A stretch of 64,000 bases of DNA, taken from NCBI RefSeq assembly GCF_016653465.1, contig NZ_NHSQ01000132.1:1-64000 (forward strand). Direction: 5' to 3'. Source of the stretch: Thiocystis minor. GTDB taxonomy: Bacteria; Pseudomonadota; Gammaproteobacteria; Chromatiales; Chromatiaceae. The number at the start of each line of letters is the position of its first letter. Position 1 is the stretch's first letter. A program made the position numbers and the translations under genes. This document shows positions 51,609 through 60,032 of this stretch, piece after piece. The notes beneath the pieces are model-generated. The model searched no databases. It was given only the letters and a program-made list of their open reading frames with translations, and had not been told where the DNA came from.

Positions 51609-52394
51609 ATGTTACTGGTTCGACAACCCGCGGTGGCCGACCGCTTCTACCCCGGCGACCCGCGTGAACTGACGCGGATGCTGGACGGTTTCCTGGCCGA
51701 CACGCCGCCGCGCACCCCGCCGCCCAAGGCCGTGATCGTCCCGCACGCCGGTTATATCTACTCCGGCCCGATCGCCGCGACCGCCTACGCCACGCTGGCG
51801 CCGGCACGCGAGAGCGTCACCCGCGTCATCCTGATGGGACCAAGCCACCGGGTTCCGTTTCGCGGTCTGGCGACGAGCAGCGCCGACCGGTTCGACACCC
51901 CGCTGGGCGCGGTGCCGCTGGACCGGACGGCCATCAATCAGGCGCTCGCCCTGCCCCAGGTCCGGACCATGGACGAGGCGCACGCGCTGGAACACAGCCT
52001 GGAGGTTCAGCTTCCCTTTCTGCAGCGGGTGTTGGCGGATTTCAGCCTGGCGCCCTTCGTGGTCGGCGACGCCAGCCCCGAAGCGGTGGCCGAGGTGCTG
52101 GAACTGCTCTGGGGCGGTCCCGAAACACTCATCGTCATCAGCTCCGACCTGAGCCACTATCATGACGACCGCACCGCGCGACGCCTGGATGCCGCCACCT
52201 CTGCGGCCATCGAGGCGCTGCGTCCGGACGATATCAGTTACGACCAGGCCTGCGGCCGCACCCCGGTCAACGGACTCCTGACGGTGGCGAAACGGCGCGG
52301 TTTGCAGGCGCGGACTCTGGACCTACGCAATTCGGGCGATACCGCCGGATCGCGCGATCACGTCGTGGGGTATGGCGCCTATGTCTTCCATTGA
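51609..52394 (+). CDS. AmmeMemoRadiSam system protein B (MEMO1 family)
   Basis: A 261-residue protein of the MEMO1 family, related to non-haem iron dioxygenases. It starts MLLVRQPAVADRFYPGDPRE, has the metal-type histidines in IVPHAGYIYSGPIAATAYAT, VILMGPSHRVPFRGLA and DLSHYHDD, and ends GSRDHVVGYGAYVF. A perfect AGGAGG is eight bases upstream of the start at 51609. It forms an operon with the AMMECR1-family gene, overlapping it. In many genomes these two are joined by a radical-SAM enzyme, the AmmeMemoRadiSam system, thought to act in RNA or metabolite modification. That third gene is not here. Confidence 0.9.
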   Translation: MLLVRQPAVADRFYPGDPRELTRMLDGFLADTPPRTPPPKAVIVPHAGYIYSGPIAATAYATLAPARESVTRVILMGPSHRVPFRGLATSSADRFDTPLGAVPLDRTAINQALALPQVRTMDEAHALEHSLEVQLPFLQRVLADFSLAPFVVGDASPEAVAEVLELLWGGPETLIVISSDLSHYHDDRTARRLDAATSAAIEALRPDDISYDQACGRTPVNGLLTVAKRRGLQARTLDLRNSGDTAGSRDHVVGYGAYVFH

Positions 52395-53031
52395 GTCCAA
52401 GCCGGCCGACGACACCGAGCCACTCGACATCGCTCAGAACCAGCAACGCCGGATCTTGCTGGAGGTGGCGGTGCGCTCCATCGCCACCGGCCTGGAGCGC
52501 GGGATGCCGCTGGAGCTGGATCCCGCCGACTACCCCGAGCCGCTGCAGACAATCCGCGCCACCTTCGTCACCCTTGAGATTGACGGCGCGCTGCGCGGTT
52601 GCATCGGCGTCCTGGACGCCTGTCGCCCTTTGGTGGAAGACGTCGCCCACCATGCCTTCGCCGCCGCCTTCCAGGATCCCCGCTTCCCCCGGCTGCACCC
52701 GGACGAATTTCCCCGGCTGACGATCAAGCTCTCCATCCTCACCCCGCCGGAACCGCTGGAGTTCGCCTCCCAGTCCGATCTGCTCGACCGCATCCGTCCA
52801 GGGGTTGACGGACTCATTCTCACGGACCAGGGACGGCGCGGAACCTTCCTACCGTCCGTGTGGGAACAGTTGCCGGATCCCGCGTCCTTCCTGGAACATC
52901 TCAAACGCAAGGCCGGGCTGCCCTTCGGGTATTGGTCCGACACCTTGCGGGTGTCCCGCTACGCCACCGAATCGTTTGGCGGATCCTTCAGCGACATCGA
53001 TGCACGGATCCAGGCTCAGGCACCGAGCTGA
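52372..53031 (+). CDS. AmmeMemoRadiSam system protein A (AMMECR1 family)
   Basis: A 219-residue AMMECR1-domain protein: FVTLEIDGALRGCIGVLDAC, then AAFQDPRFPRLHPDEFPRL, EFPRLTIKLSILTPPEPLEF and GLILTDQGRRGTFLPSVWEQ. The catalytic-type Cys and the RGCIG motif are intact. It begins within the last codons of the MEMO gene (start 52372 or, with a second ATG, 52381), so translation is coupled. Its function in bacteria is not established. Confidence 0.9.
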   Translation: MAPMSSIESKPADDTEPLDIAQNQQRRILLEVAVRSIATGLERGMPLELDPADYPEPLQTIRATFVTLEIDGALRGCIGVLDACRPLVEDVAHHAFAAAFQDPRFPRLHPDEFPRLTIKLSILTPPEPLEFASQSDLLDRIRPGVDGLILTDQGRRGTFLPSVWEQLPDPASFLEHLKRKAGLPFGYWSDTLRVSRYATESFGGSFSDIDARIQAQAPS

Positions 53032-53065
53032 ATCGCATCCAACCTGAACAAATTTGAAATCACGC

Positions 53066-53530
53066 ATGAACTACTGGCTCTTCAAATCCGAACCCGAGAC
53101 CTTCGGCATCGACGATCTGGCATCGCGCCCCGATCAAACCGAGCCCTGGGACGGGGTACGCAATTATCAGGCGCGCAACATGCTTCGCGATCAGATGCGG
53201 ATCGGCGACCGGATTCTCTTCTACCACTCCAATTGCGAAGTGCCAGGGGTGGTCGGGATCGCCGAGGCGTCGAGCGCTCCCCGTCCGGACCCCTCCGCTT
53301 TCGATCCCGAGGCAAAGTATTTCGATCCCAAGAGCCGTCTCGAACAGCCACGCTGGTATCTGGTGGATGTGCGCTACGTACGTCATCTGAAACGGACCAT
53401 CCCGCTTGCGCAACTCAAGGAATACGCGCAGGGCGAGTTGGATGGGATGCCGCTGGTGCGCAAAGGCAATCGGCTCTCGATTATGCCGGTCAGCCCGGAG
53501 CAGTGGCGGTTCATCCTGGGACTGGAGTAG
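53066..53530 (+). CDS. EVE-domain protein
   Basis: A 154-residue protein made almost entirely of one EVE domain: MNYWLFKSEPETFGIDDLAS, WDGVRNYQARNMLRDQMRIG, FYHSNCEVPGVVGIAEASS and QPRWYLVDVRYV. EVE domains resemble PUA and YTH folds and bind modified bases in RNA or DNA (family knowledge). The start at 53066 is chosen because family members begin at MNYWLFKSEP. It follows AMMECR1 by 34 bases. Confidence 0.9.
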   Translation: MNYWLFKSEPETFGIDDLASRPDQTEPWDGVRNYQARNMLRDQMRIGDRILFYHSNCEVPGVVGIAEASSAPRPDPSAFDPEAKYFDPKSRLEQPRWYLVDVRYVRHLKRTIPLAQLKEYAQGELDGMPLVRKGNRLSIMPVSPEQWRFILGLE

Positions 53531-53589
53531 ACCGCCATTGCTCGGTGCGACGCGCGTGAGGCAACCGAATCTGCCGACGGATCTCGCGT

Positions 53590-53946
53590 CTACAGTTGCC
53601 TGACGACTGGCGCCTGCTGGAGCCCAAGCATCTGCCTGCCAAGCTTGATCGCCTGTTCGGCGAAGGTCTCCAGATCGCCCCAGCAGTCGTTCGTATCGAC
53701 CACCTCGGACATGAGCGCGCTCACGACCCGCAGTCGATAGGCGCCATCGGCCCGCTCGGCGGCTGGCGTCTGCTCGGCGCAGACATAGAGGACGGGCTCG
53801 CGCTGCGCCGGCGGGACGAGCGCCAGGATATACCGGTAGAAACGGCTATCCCCGCTCTCGATCTCGCCCAGGAGCGAGGCGGTATGGTCGCCCACCTGAT
53901 AACGGCGTTTCGGAATCGCGGTCTTGATCGCTGGACGGTCTTGCAT
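53590..53946 (-). CDS. Hypothetical protein
   Basis: A 118-residue protein with no signal or membrane segment. It contains AIPKRRYQVGDHTASLLGEI, ESGDSRFYRYILALVPPAQ, AYRLRVVSALMSEVVDTNDC and CWGDLETFAEQAIKLGRQML. I do not recognise the family, but its well-formed alternating strands and helices suggest a folded domain. It is on the same strand as the SET-domain and CbbO-like genes downstream, with 72 bases to the next gene. Confidence 0.5.
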   Translation of the reverse strand: MQDRPAIKTAIPKRRYQVGDHTASLLGEIESGDSRFYRYILALVPPAQREPVLYVCAEQTPAAERADGAYRLRVVSALMSEVVDTNDCWGDLETFAEQAIKLGRQMLGLQQAPVVRQL

Positions 53947-54018
53947 CGGCTTGCTCCGTTAAAATGTTCTGAACAGATGGGGACGCACCGCGCGGAACGC
54001 GAGACGAAGCGGTTTGGT

Positions 54019-54354
54019 TCAGGATCCGGCGGCATAGTCGATGCTGATTTCCTCATCCACGGCGATCGTCCGCCGGGCATAGAGGTCGAAACCGTCGAAT
54101 TCCGCATTCGGCCGATCGCTGTGATTCAGCCAGCGCAGCAGATTATTGCCGCGCCGGCCGATCAGGACGCCCGTCTCGGCCGCATAAAGCCAGAGCACAT
54201 GAGGGCCGTCCTCATCGACCTCGACGCCTTCGAAGGTTCCGATGTAATCCCCGACAGCGAAACGCATGCGGGCAAAACAACCTTGACCATGAATCGGCGA
54301 CGGGGCCGCATAGAGCCGGCGGCGCAATGGGTCGAGTGCATGATGGCGATGCAA
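54019..54354 (-). CDS. Small SET-domain protein
   Basis: A 111-residue protein consisting of a minimal SET domain: SPIHGQGCFARMRFAVGDYI opens it, then GNNLLRWLNHSDRPNAEF supplies the NHS-x-x-PN motif that contacts SAM, and ARRTIAVDEEISIDYA closes it with the catalytic Tyr region. SET enzymes methylate lysine side chains, and bacterial ones act on ribosomal, histone-like or regulatory proteins. No pre- or post-SET domain is present. The gene lies 33 bases downstream of the CbbO-like gene stop, on the same strand, so it may share its transcript. Confidence 0.8.
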   Translation of the reverse strand: MHRHHALDPLRRRLYAAPSPIHGQGCFARMRFAVGDYIGTFEGVEVDEDGPHVLWLYAAETGVLIGRRGNNLLRWLNHSDRPNAEFDGFDLYARRTIAVDEEISIDYAAGS

Positions 54355-54387
54355 GATACAACGGGATCCCGTCTATAAAGAGTGAGC

Positions 54388-56604
54388 CTACACCGTCATC
54401 CGCCGATAAATCTCCGAGACGCGCAACGGTAGCTTACCGACCTTTTCGACCAGGACGTAACCAGCCGGTCCAAACACGTGGGGCAGGTATTCCTGGGCCT
54501 GGTCGTCGATGGTGATGCAGAAAGGGTGAACGCCCCGACCGCGCGCTTCCAGCACCGCCTGGCGGGTGTCTTCGATGCCATAATCGCCACGGTAGCCATC
54601 CTCGTCGTCCGGTCGACCGTCGGACAGGACGATCAAGACGCGGGTGCGCGCCTCGACCGCCAGCAGCTTGCGTGTCAGATGGCGGATGGCGACGCCCATG
54701 CGGGTGTAGTCCTGGGGCCGGATGCCGCTGATACGGGCCTGCACCTTGGCGTCGTAGGACTCGTCGAAATTCTTGATTCGATAGCTGTCGCAGCGGGTGT
54801 GGGTATAGCCGGAGAAGCCGTGGATGGCGTAGCGGTCGCCCAGACGTTCCAGCGCCTCGCACAGCAGCACCAGCGATTCGCGTTGGGCGTCGTTGATCCA
54901 GCCCTTGGTGGATCCGCTCATGTCCACCATGAACAGCACCGCGAGATTGCGGTCGAGCTTGCGGCGACGCAGAAACAGGCGGTCGGTCATCTCCAGTCCC
55001 TGTGCCTGATCGGCGTGGGCCTCGACCAGTGCATCGATATCCAGATCGTCGCCGAAGGGTTCACGCTTGATCAGCCGCTCCTCGCCGCGGATCGCCTCGA
55101 AGGTGCGGTAGAGGTGTTTCAACAGTCCCCGGTATTTGTGACGGGTCGCGGCAACGAAGTCATCCGGCTGGGGGTGAACATCCTTCTCGCGCAGTTGACA
55201 CCAACCCTTGCGATAGCCCTGACGGCCGGCGTCCCATTCGTCGTAGAGGAAGGTATCGGGCGCGTGCGTGGGCGCGCCATCATCCCGCGCCTGGACCGAC
55301 TGGCGCTGATAGACGCCCTGCCCCGCCGCCTCCAGATACTCGGGCGGGATATGGCCGAAGTCCTGCGCGATGGATTGCAGGAGCTGCACGGTCGCGGGGA
55401 TCGAGCGCACCGGCTGGTCGCCCAGCCGCAATTGGAAGGCGAAACCGTCGGGCCAGTCATCATCGGGCTCGGGATCGACCCGAAACGTCGGCGTTTCGCC
55501 AGCGGGCGAACGACGGCCGACGGCCTGCTCGGCGACGATCTGGGCCAGCGTCGCGTGCAACAACTCGCGTTCGCGGGCGATTCGCACGGCGGCGATCTCG
55601 GCCACCCGTTCCGGGCGGAGGTCGCCCTGATAGCAGAGAGGCGCCAGCGGAACGACATCAGCGGCGTACAGCTCGGCGACCAGCGCCCAACTCAGGGCTG
55701 CGTCGGCCTCGGGACGGGTCACCCGCTCGGCGATGGTGCGCCAGCTCGGCGAGAGCGACTCGCGGCCCGCCAGTCGACGCATCTCGCGCCAGAGACCGGG
55801 GAGTTCGGTGGCGAGCCGGGCATCCAGCCTGAATCTCTCGATCGACTGGAACAGGGCGAGTGCGCGACTGGAATCTGGATACGTCGCCAGATGGACTAAC
55901 GCGGGTTCGCGCCAGGTGCCGCACCAGGTCTGGGCCCAGAGGTAGGCGACGATCGCCTTGTAAAGTCGAAAATTATCAGCCGGGTCGGGAAATTGGCTCA
56001 GGAACGGGGGCAGAAAGAGCGTTTCGGTGTCGGTATGGATGACCGCGTCGGTTTCCAGACGGAGCCCGCGCCCCGCAAGGCCGATGGTCCATGACTCCAG
56101 CACCGGCTGAACCTCAGCGAAACGCACTTGGCAGCGACGCTCGCGCAAGGTTCTGGCGTCGTCGGCAACCCCTTGCATGACGCGGATGCCGCCCTGGGTA
56201 CCCGAGCGGTCGTAGGTGTCCAAGAGCTGGACGATCCAGTCATGGATCTCGTCGTCCGGGAGATGGCGCAGGATCTCCGGCGCGTGGATGCAAAGATGAT
56301 AGGTCAGCTCCAGGCTGGTGCGGGCGACCCGTGCCAGATGGCCGAACATCGCCTCTACCCGAGCGGCGGGGAACCAGGCCAGCGCCTCGGCGGGCGGGCG
56401 CACACTGCGGCGCATCGACAGCACCCGATACACGAGCGTTTCGAGTCGTTCATGAATGCTGTCCTCGGAGAGGGCATCGGAGGCCCGCCGTCCCTCCTGT
56501 CCATAACGGGCGGCCAAGACCTCGACATTGAGTGGGTTGGCACGGATCCGTGCCAGGCATTCTTCCTGACCGATCTGGATGTCGATACGGCGGTCGTCGT
56601 TCAT
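54388..56604 (-). CDS. CbbO/NorD-like von Willebrand factor A protein
   Basis: The 738-residue protein has a long helical N-terminal region of about 520 residues and a C-terminal VWA domain with the metal-ion site DMSGSTKGW near residue 560 and VLSDGRPDDED further on. This plan matches CbbO, which works with the MoxR-type ATPase CbbQ to reactivate Rubisco, and the related NorD adaptor. The start at 56604 follows the first Met giving the family N-terminus MNDDRRIDIQ. No cbbQ or norQ gene lies on either side, so the partner must be elsewhere. The SET-domain protein follows it. CbbO is the likelier identity in an autotroph, but NorD cannot be excluded. Confidence 0.75.
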   Translation of the reverse strand: MNDDRRIDIQIGQEECLARIRANPLNVEVLAARYGQEGRRASDALSEDSIHERLETLVYRVLSMRRSVRPPAEALAWFPAARVEAMFGHLARVARTSLELTYHLCIHAPEILRHLPDDEIHDWIVQLLDTYDRSGTQGGIRVMQGVADDARTLRERRCQVRFAEVQPVLESWTIGLAGRGLRLETDAVIHTDTETLFLPPFLSQFPDPADNFRLYKAIVAYLWAQTWCGTWREPALVHLATYPDSSRALALFQSIERFRLDARLATELPGLWREMRRLAGRESLSPSWRTIAERVTRPEADAALSWALVAELYAADVVPLAPLCYQGDLRPERVAEIAAVRIARERELLHATLAQIVAEQAVGRRSPAGETPTFRVDPEPDDDWPDGFAFQLRLGDQPVRSIPATVQLLQSIAQDFGHIPPEYLEAAGQGVYQRQSVQARDDGAPTHAPDTFLYDEWDAGRQGYRKGWCQLREKDVHPQPDDFVAATRHKYRGLLKHLYRTFEAIRGEERLIKREPFGDDLDIDALVEAHADQAQGLEMTDRLFLRRRKLDRNLAVLFMVDMSGSTKGWINDAQRESLVLLCEALERLGDRYAIHGFSGYTHTRCDSYRIKNFDESYDAKVQARISGIRPQDYTRMGVAIRHLTRKLLAVEARTRVLIVLSDGRPDDEDGYRGDYGIEDTRQAVLEARGRGVHPFCITIDDQAQEYLPHVFGPAGYVLVEKVGKLPLRVSEIYRRMTV

Positions 56605-56761
56605 GAATCCATCCCGTGAATCAATCGGGGCGACCGATGCGGACCAGGTCGAGATATGATCAGACCCATTTCCCCCGACGGGAGATGGGCGAAACCCGAC
56701 CTGAGAAGCTCCACGGACGATCGATGACCGCCCCGGAGCCACACGTCACGTTGGATGCGCG

Positions 56762-57235
56762 TTAGTCCTCATAGCGCAAGAAGATGTTGCTGTCCGAATC
56801 TTGACGCCAAAAATCGCTCCCAGCCGATCCCATGCCCGTGCCGGACGCATACATGCCGGAGGATGACGTGCTGGATGACGATCCCATCGGCATGCGCTCG
56901 AAGGCGGAGAATTCGGTCCGTTCCTCGCTCGTCCGATTGTAGGGCCACTCGTAGTTAAGGAAGTTGTTGGTATACCAACCGCTCCACCCCCCGACACCGT
57001 GCGGATTCGATCCTCCGCTGTACGATTCAAAGGCGGAGAATTCGGCCCGCTCCCCGCTCGTCCCATGGTAAGGCGATTCGTAGTTGAGGAAGTTGTTGGT
57101 TCGCCAACCGCTCCATCCCTCGAAGCCGCCACGATCCGCTTCGCCGTACTCGGGCATGTTTGAGGACGACACCAGACTCGTCTGCAACAGACCGGCCGCA
57201 AGCAAGCCTAGCGCAAAACTGCCTTTCGTCTTCAT
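56762..57235 (-). CDS. Secreted protein with two EFSAFE repeats
   Basis: A 157-residue exported protein. The signal peptide MKTKGSFALGLLAAGLLQTS is followed by two tandem repeats of about 35 residues, each GxxGWSGW...TNNFLNYE-P-Y..ER.EFSAFE, at roughly 40-73 and 80-115. A Ser/Gly-rich tail and a C-terminal FLRYED close the protein. The leader before the ATG, GAGGTATCGAG, is almost identical to that of the other EFSAFE protein at 58410. I do not recognise the family. It lies upstream of, and co-directional with, no other gene on this strand within 150 bases. Confidence 0.7.
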   Translation of the reverse strand: MKTKGSFALGLLAAGLLQTSLVSSSNMPEYGEADRGGFEGWSGWRTNNFLNYESPYHGTSGERAEFSAFESYSGGSNPHGVGGWSGWYTNNFLNYEWPYNRTSEERTEFSAFERMPMGSSSSTSSSGMYASGTGMGSAGSDFWRQDSDSNIFLRYED

Positions 57236-57558
57236 CTCGATACCTCATCAAGTGGAAACACGAAATATCATGCATACCTTGACCCCTGTGCCCGAACGGC
57301 AGAACCCGCGAGCAATCGTCTCCGCGCCGCCCCCAACACAGGATGGTCAACTCGATTTAAAGTATGGATAACGATTTCCACAAAAAAACCGCTCGGTTTT
57401 TAGCCTATTTTCGTGGTCAATCGCGCCATGTTGTCTGCGCCCCTGGCGGATCGCGGCAACAAGCGAGGCGGGAATCGCAAAGGGATACATTCAGGTGGTG
57501 AGCGCCCACTACATGGACGCGACCTGCCTCCGCCCTCCTCGCGGTGGCAGGTTCGGGA
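57236..57558. other. Intergenic region with the EFSAFE1 promoter
   Basis: Positions 57236-57400 should hold the promoter of the secreted EFSAFE protein. A weak A/T-rich hairpin at 57384-57401 is the only structure I see. No gene is supported. Confidence 0.4.
57384..57401 (-). terminator. Possible terminator of the protease gene
   Basis: AAAAACC, GCTC and GGTTTTT form a short hairpin followed by further Ts on the minus strand, 158 bases after the protease stop codon. It is AT-rich and therefore weak. Confidence 0.4.
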
Positions 57559-58077
57559 TCAGTCGGTGGCGGCGTTAAAGGCAACCGCCGACGGGGACGC
57601 CGCAGCGGCCGTGGCCGCGCAGTGACTCAACACCAGCGACGGCGGATCCACCGAAAAGATGAAGGGGGCTGCCTTGCGAAGGGCGCTCAGACCCAGGATC
57701 TGGCGCGTCCCGGCGGGGAACACCGCCGCTTCCACATCGTGGAGCCAGCAGTCGCCGCCGATGTTCAGCGCGCCGATGGCATAGATCGAGACCTCCATCT
57801 CGCTGCCATTGGCGAGGATGCCCTGGAGCCGTTTGACATAACGAACGCCACCCTGGCGCTTGAGTGTGCGAAGGGTACCCTCGTTGATCGTGACATAGCC
57901 CGAACCGGTGTCGACCATCAGTTCCGTATCGCCGAAACCCTGGATATGGGTGGGAACATAGAAGGTTGCCGCCGCCCTCTCCCGCATCGCGATGCGGGTA
58001 TCGAACTCCGCCGCCAAGGCTGGGTTCAAGGTCAATAACAGCACTGTCAACGGCACAAAAAACAACCTTGATCGCAT
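57559..58077 (-). CDS. Secreted retropepsin-like aspartic protease
   Basis: A 172-residue exported protein. The signal peptide MRSRLFFVPLTVLLLTLNPA ends at LAA-EF. The mature domain carries the aspartic protease motif ELMVDTGSGYVTINEGTL, a flap-like segment VRYVKRLQGILANGSEMEVS, and a second half WLHDVEAAVFPAGTRQILGL, as in single-chain retropepsin-like proteases that work as dimers. The start at 58077 is chosen because it opens the signal peptide, and AAGGAAAG lies about ten bases before it. It sits between the two EFSAFE protein genes. Confidence 0.8.
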   Translation of the reverse strand: MRSRLFFVPLTVLLLTLNPALAAEFDTRIAMRERAAATFYVPTHIQGFGDTELMVDTGSGYVTINEGTLRTLKRQGGVRYVKRLQGILANGSEMEVSIYAIGALNIGGDCWLHDVEAAVFPAGTRQILGLSALRKAAPFIFSVDPPSLVLSHCAATAAAASPSAVAFNAATD

Positions 58078-58409
58078 GGAACGCTTTCCTTCGAAGGAGG
58101 TGAAAGTGCACACTAGCCCAGAGTCTATCCTGAAAGAAAATGAATATTCCGTGACGAGCGTCACTGTTTGGTCGTCGATACGGTACCGGCGGTCGGGTCG
58201 TTCTTGCCGACGTCGCTCGGCAACGTCGCCCGAGTCCGTGCTAGCAACCGAATCAAGCCCAAAATTCACCTAGGTTTTGCTCGGAACTCACCGCGCCGCC
58301 CTGAACTCGAATACCGTGACAAGTGCCGCCGGGTGACGGAACGCGGGTCAAGCCGTCTCGGTCACCGGACATCGCGGCACGGATCCTGTCCCACTTGGGA
58401 GGTATCGAG
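58078..58409. other. Divergent region between protease and EFSAFE2
   Basis: Divergent promoters must lie here. GTGACG-AG-CGTCAC at 58151-58164 is a perfect operator-like palindrome. A 55-codon frame from a GTG at 58106 has a perfect AAGGAGG site but arginine-rich random-looking content. Confidence 0.4.
58151..58164. promoter_or_regulatory. Operator-like palindrome
   Basis: GTGACG and CGTCAC flank two bases, forming a perfect 14-base dyad in the gap between the divergent protease and EFSAFE2 genes. A dimeric regulator could control both. Confidence 0.4.
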
Positions 58410-58925
58410 ATGAAAACCATAGGCAATTTCACGCTGAGCCTGCTCGCGATCGGCATGCTGCAGGTGACTCCGGCGTTGGCGGCCGATCTCAGCGGCCTGC
58501 CGCCGGCTCAAATGCACAATGGCATCACCTATATCACCGGCGGTATCGGCCAGCCCGAGTCCGACGCCATGAAGGCGGCGGCTGGTCGTTACGACCTCAT
58601 GCTGACCTTCGCGGAGCGTAGCGGCGCCTATCTCGCCGGCGTCAAGGTCAACATCGCCGATCGGAGCGGCGACACCATCCTGGATCTTATTTCCGGGCCG
58701 ATCCTGCTGGTCGATCTACCCGCCGGCAGCTATCGAGTGCGGGCGGACGTGGCCGGCAATCCGCTGGTCAAGACCATCGACATCGCTGGCAAGACGCACC
58801 GCCATGTCGCTTACGCCTGGCCCAACAACATCGACGAGCGAAGCGAATTCTCCGCCTTCGAGTCCGAGCCGATGGAGCGCGCGCCATCCAAGTCCACCGG
58901 GACATCCTCCGGCATGAGCGAATGA
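58410..58925 (+). CDS. Secreted protein with carboxypeptidase-regulatory-like domain and EFSAFE tail
   Basis: A 171-residue exported protein. The signal peptide MKTIGNFTLSLLAIGMLQVT is cleaved after ALA. The mature domain (about 30-135) has GAYLAGVKVNIADRSGDTIL and LLVDLPAGSYRVRADVAG, the beta-sandwich pattern of carboxypeptidase-regulatory-like domains that bind surfaces or sugars. The C-terminus (about 137-171) reads AWPNNIDERSEFSAFESEPM and a Ser/Thr-rich tail ending SSGMSE, matching the tail of the EFSAFE1 protein. The start at 58410 has GGGAGG seven bases upstream, the same leader as EFSAFE1. Confidence 0.75.
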   Translation: MKTIGNFTLSLLAIGMLQVTPALAADLSGLPPAQMHNGITYITGGIGQPESDAMKAAAGRYDLMLTFAERSGAYLAGVKVNIADRSGDTILDLISGPILLVDLPAGSYRVRADVAGNPLVKTIDIAGKTHRHVAYAWPNNIDERSEFSAFESEPMERAPSKSTGTSSGMSE

Positions 58926-58965
58926 GGTGGAATGAGTAGACCGAAGCGGATGATCGCCGTTCCGG

Positions 58966-59784
58966 TCAGAGGTCGAAGCTGGCCCACACCGGACAGTGAT
59001 CGGAGGGCTTCTCCATGCCACGGATGGCATGGTCGATGTCCGCGCCGAGAAGACGTTCTCGGAGTGGCGCCGTCACCAGCAGATGATCGATCCGCAATCC
59101 ATGCTTGGGCTCGCGTTCGAACCCCCGCGAACGATAATCGAACCAACTGAACTGATCGTCGACTTCGGGGTGAAACGCCCGATAGGCGTCAGTCAGCCCC
59201 CAGTCCGTGACCGCCTTGAGCCAGTCCCGCTCTTCCGGCAGAAAGCTGCATTTGCCGGTTCGCAACCAGCGTTTCGCGTTATCCGCGCCGATTCCGATGT
59301 CCAGATCCAGCGGGGCCACGTTCATATCGCCGAGCACCACCAGCTTCTGGTCCGGCGCGAAGTCCGCGCGCAGATAGTCCAGCAGATCTGCGTAGAATTT
59401 TCGTTTCGCAGGGAATTTCAGCGGATGGTCGCGGGCCTCGCCCTGGGGGAAATAGCCGTTGATGACCGTGATTTCATCGCCGTTCGACAAGGGGTAGCGT
59501 CCGGCGATCACGCGGCGCTGGGCGTCTTCGGCATCGCCCGGAAAGCCTCGGGTCACGACCAGCGGCTCGACCTGGCTGAGCAGGGCCACGCCATAGTGGC
59601 CTTTTTGACCGTGAACGTGGGTCGCGTAACCGAGTCCCCGCGCCCAGTCGAACGGAAACTGCTCGTCGGCGACCTTGCATTCCTGAAGCCCGATCACGTC
59701 GGGGGCGTGCGCCGCTTGCAGCGCCTCGATCTGATGCGGGCGAGCGCGAATTCCGTTGATGTTAAACGACACGATCTTGAACAA
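58966..59784 (-). CDS. xthA: Exodeoxyribonuclease III
   Basis: The 272-residue AP endonuclease and 3'-exonuclease repairs abasic sites and blocked 3' ends. The four-layered metal-dependent phosphoesterase motifs are [26 protein letters not shown] (catalytic Glu34), [26 protein letters not shown] and [14 protein letters not shown] ending [12 protein letters not shown]. It is a single gene on the minus strand with short gaps to both neighbours. Confidence 0.96.
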   Translation of the reverse strand: MFKIVSFNINGIRARPHQIEALQAAHAPDVIGLQECKVADEQFPFDWARGLGYATHVHGQKGHYGVALLSQVEPLVVTRGFPGDAEDAQRRVIAGRYPLSNGDEITVINGYFPQGEARDHPLKFPAKRKFYADLLDYLRADFAPDQKLVVLGDMNVAPLDLDIGIGADNAKRWLRTGKCSFLPEERDWLKAVTDWGLTDAYRAFHPEVDDQFSWFDYRSRGFEREPKHGLRIDHLLVTAPLRERLLGADIDHAIRGMEKPSDHCPVWASFDL

Positions 59785-59871
59785 AGCAGGCAGCCTCCAG
59801 TGACTCGATGCGTCGGAAGGCTAGCATGCCGAGCAGAACATCCAAACTGTTCAATCACATTATAAATCTTT

Positions 59872-59922
59872 AATATTGCCAGTCACTGACGGGAATATTG
59901 TTAGTCCCTAACGGGAATATTG
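59872..59922 (+). promoter_or_regulatory. Three 22-bp-spaced AATATTG sites upstream of the SulP gene
   Basis: AATATTG occurs at 59872-59878, 59894-59900 and 59916-59922, exactly 22 bases apart, and the last two are each preceded by AGTC-N-CT-N-ACGGG. Sites two helical turns apart on one face of the DNA suggest tandem binding of a regulator over the transporter promoter. The regulator is unknown. Confidence 0.55.
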
Positions 59923-60032
59923 GTTGTTCTCGACGGGACCGGCCACGGCCGACGCCAATCCGGCCCAGCGCAACCGTACACAACGACCTCGATTCTCGCC
60001 CTCTTCCATTTTGCCCAGGACTTCGCCTCGCC

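Noticed and set aside
58106-58273. 55-codon frame from GTG with a perfect AAGGAGG site
   Set aside because: The ribosome-binding sequence is part of a CCTTCGAAGG palindrome shared with the opposite gene, and the predicted peptide is arginine- and serine-rich without motif.
59898-60032. N-terminal extension of the SulP transporter
   Set aside because: The extra residues are proline/arginine-rich, overlap the operator sites and are not part of the family.
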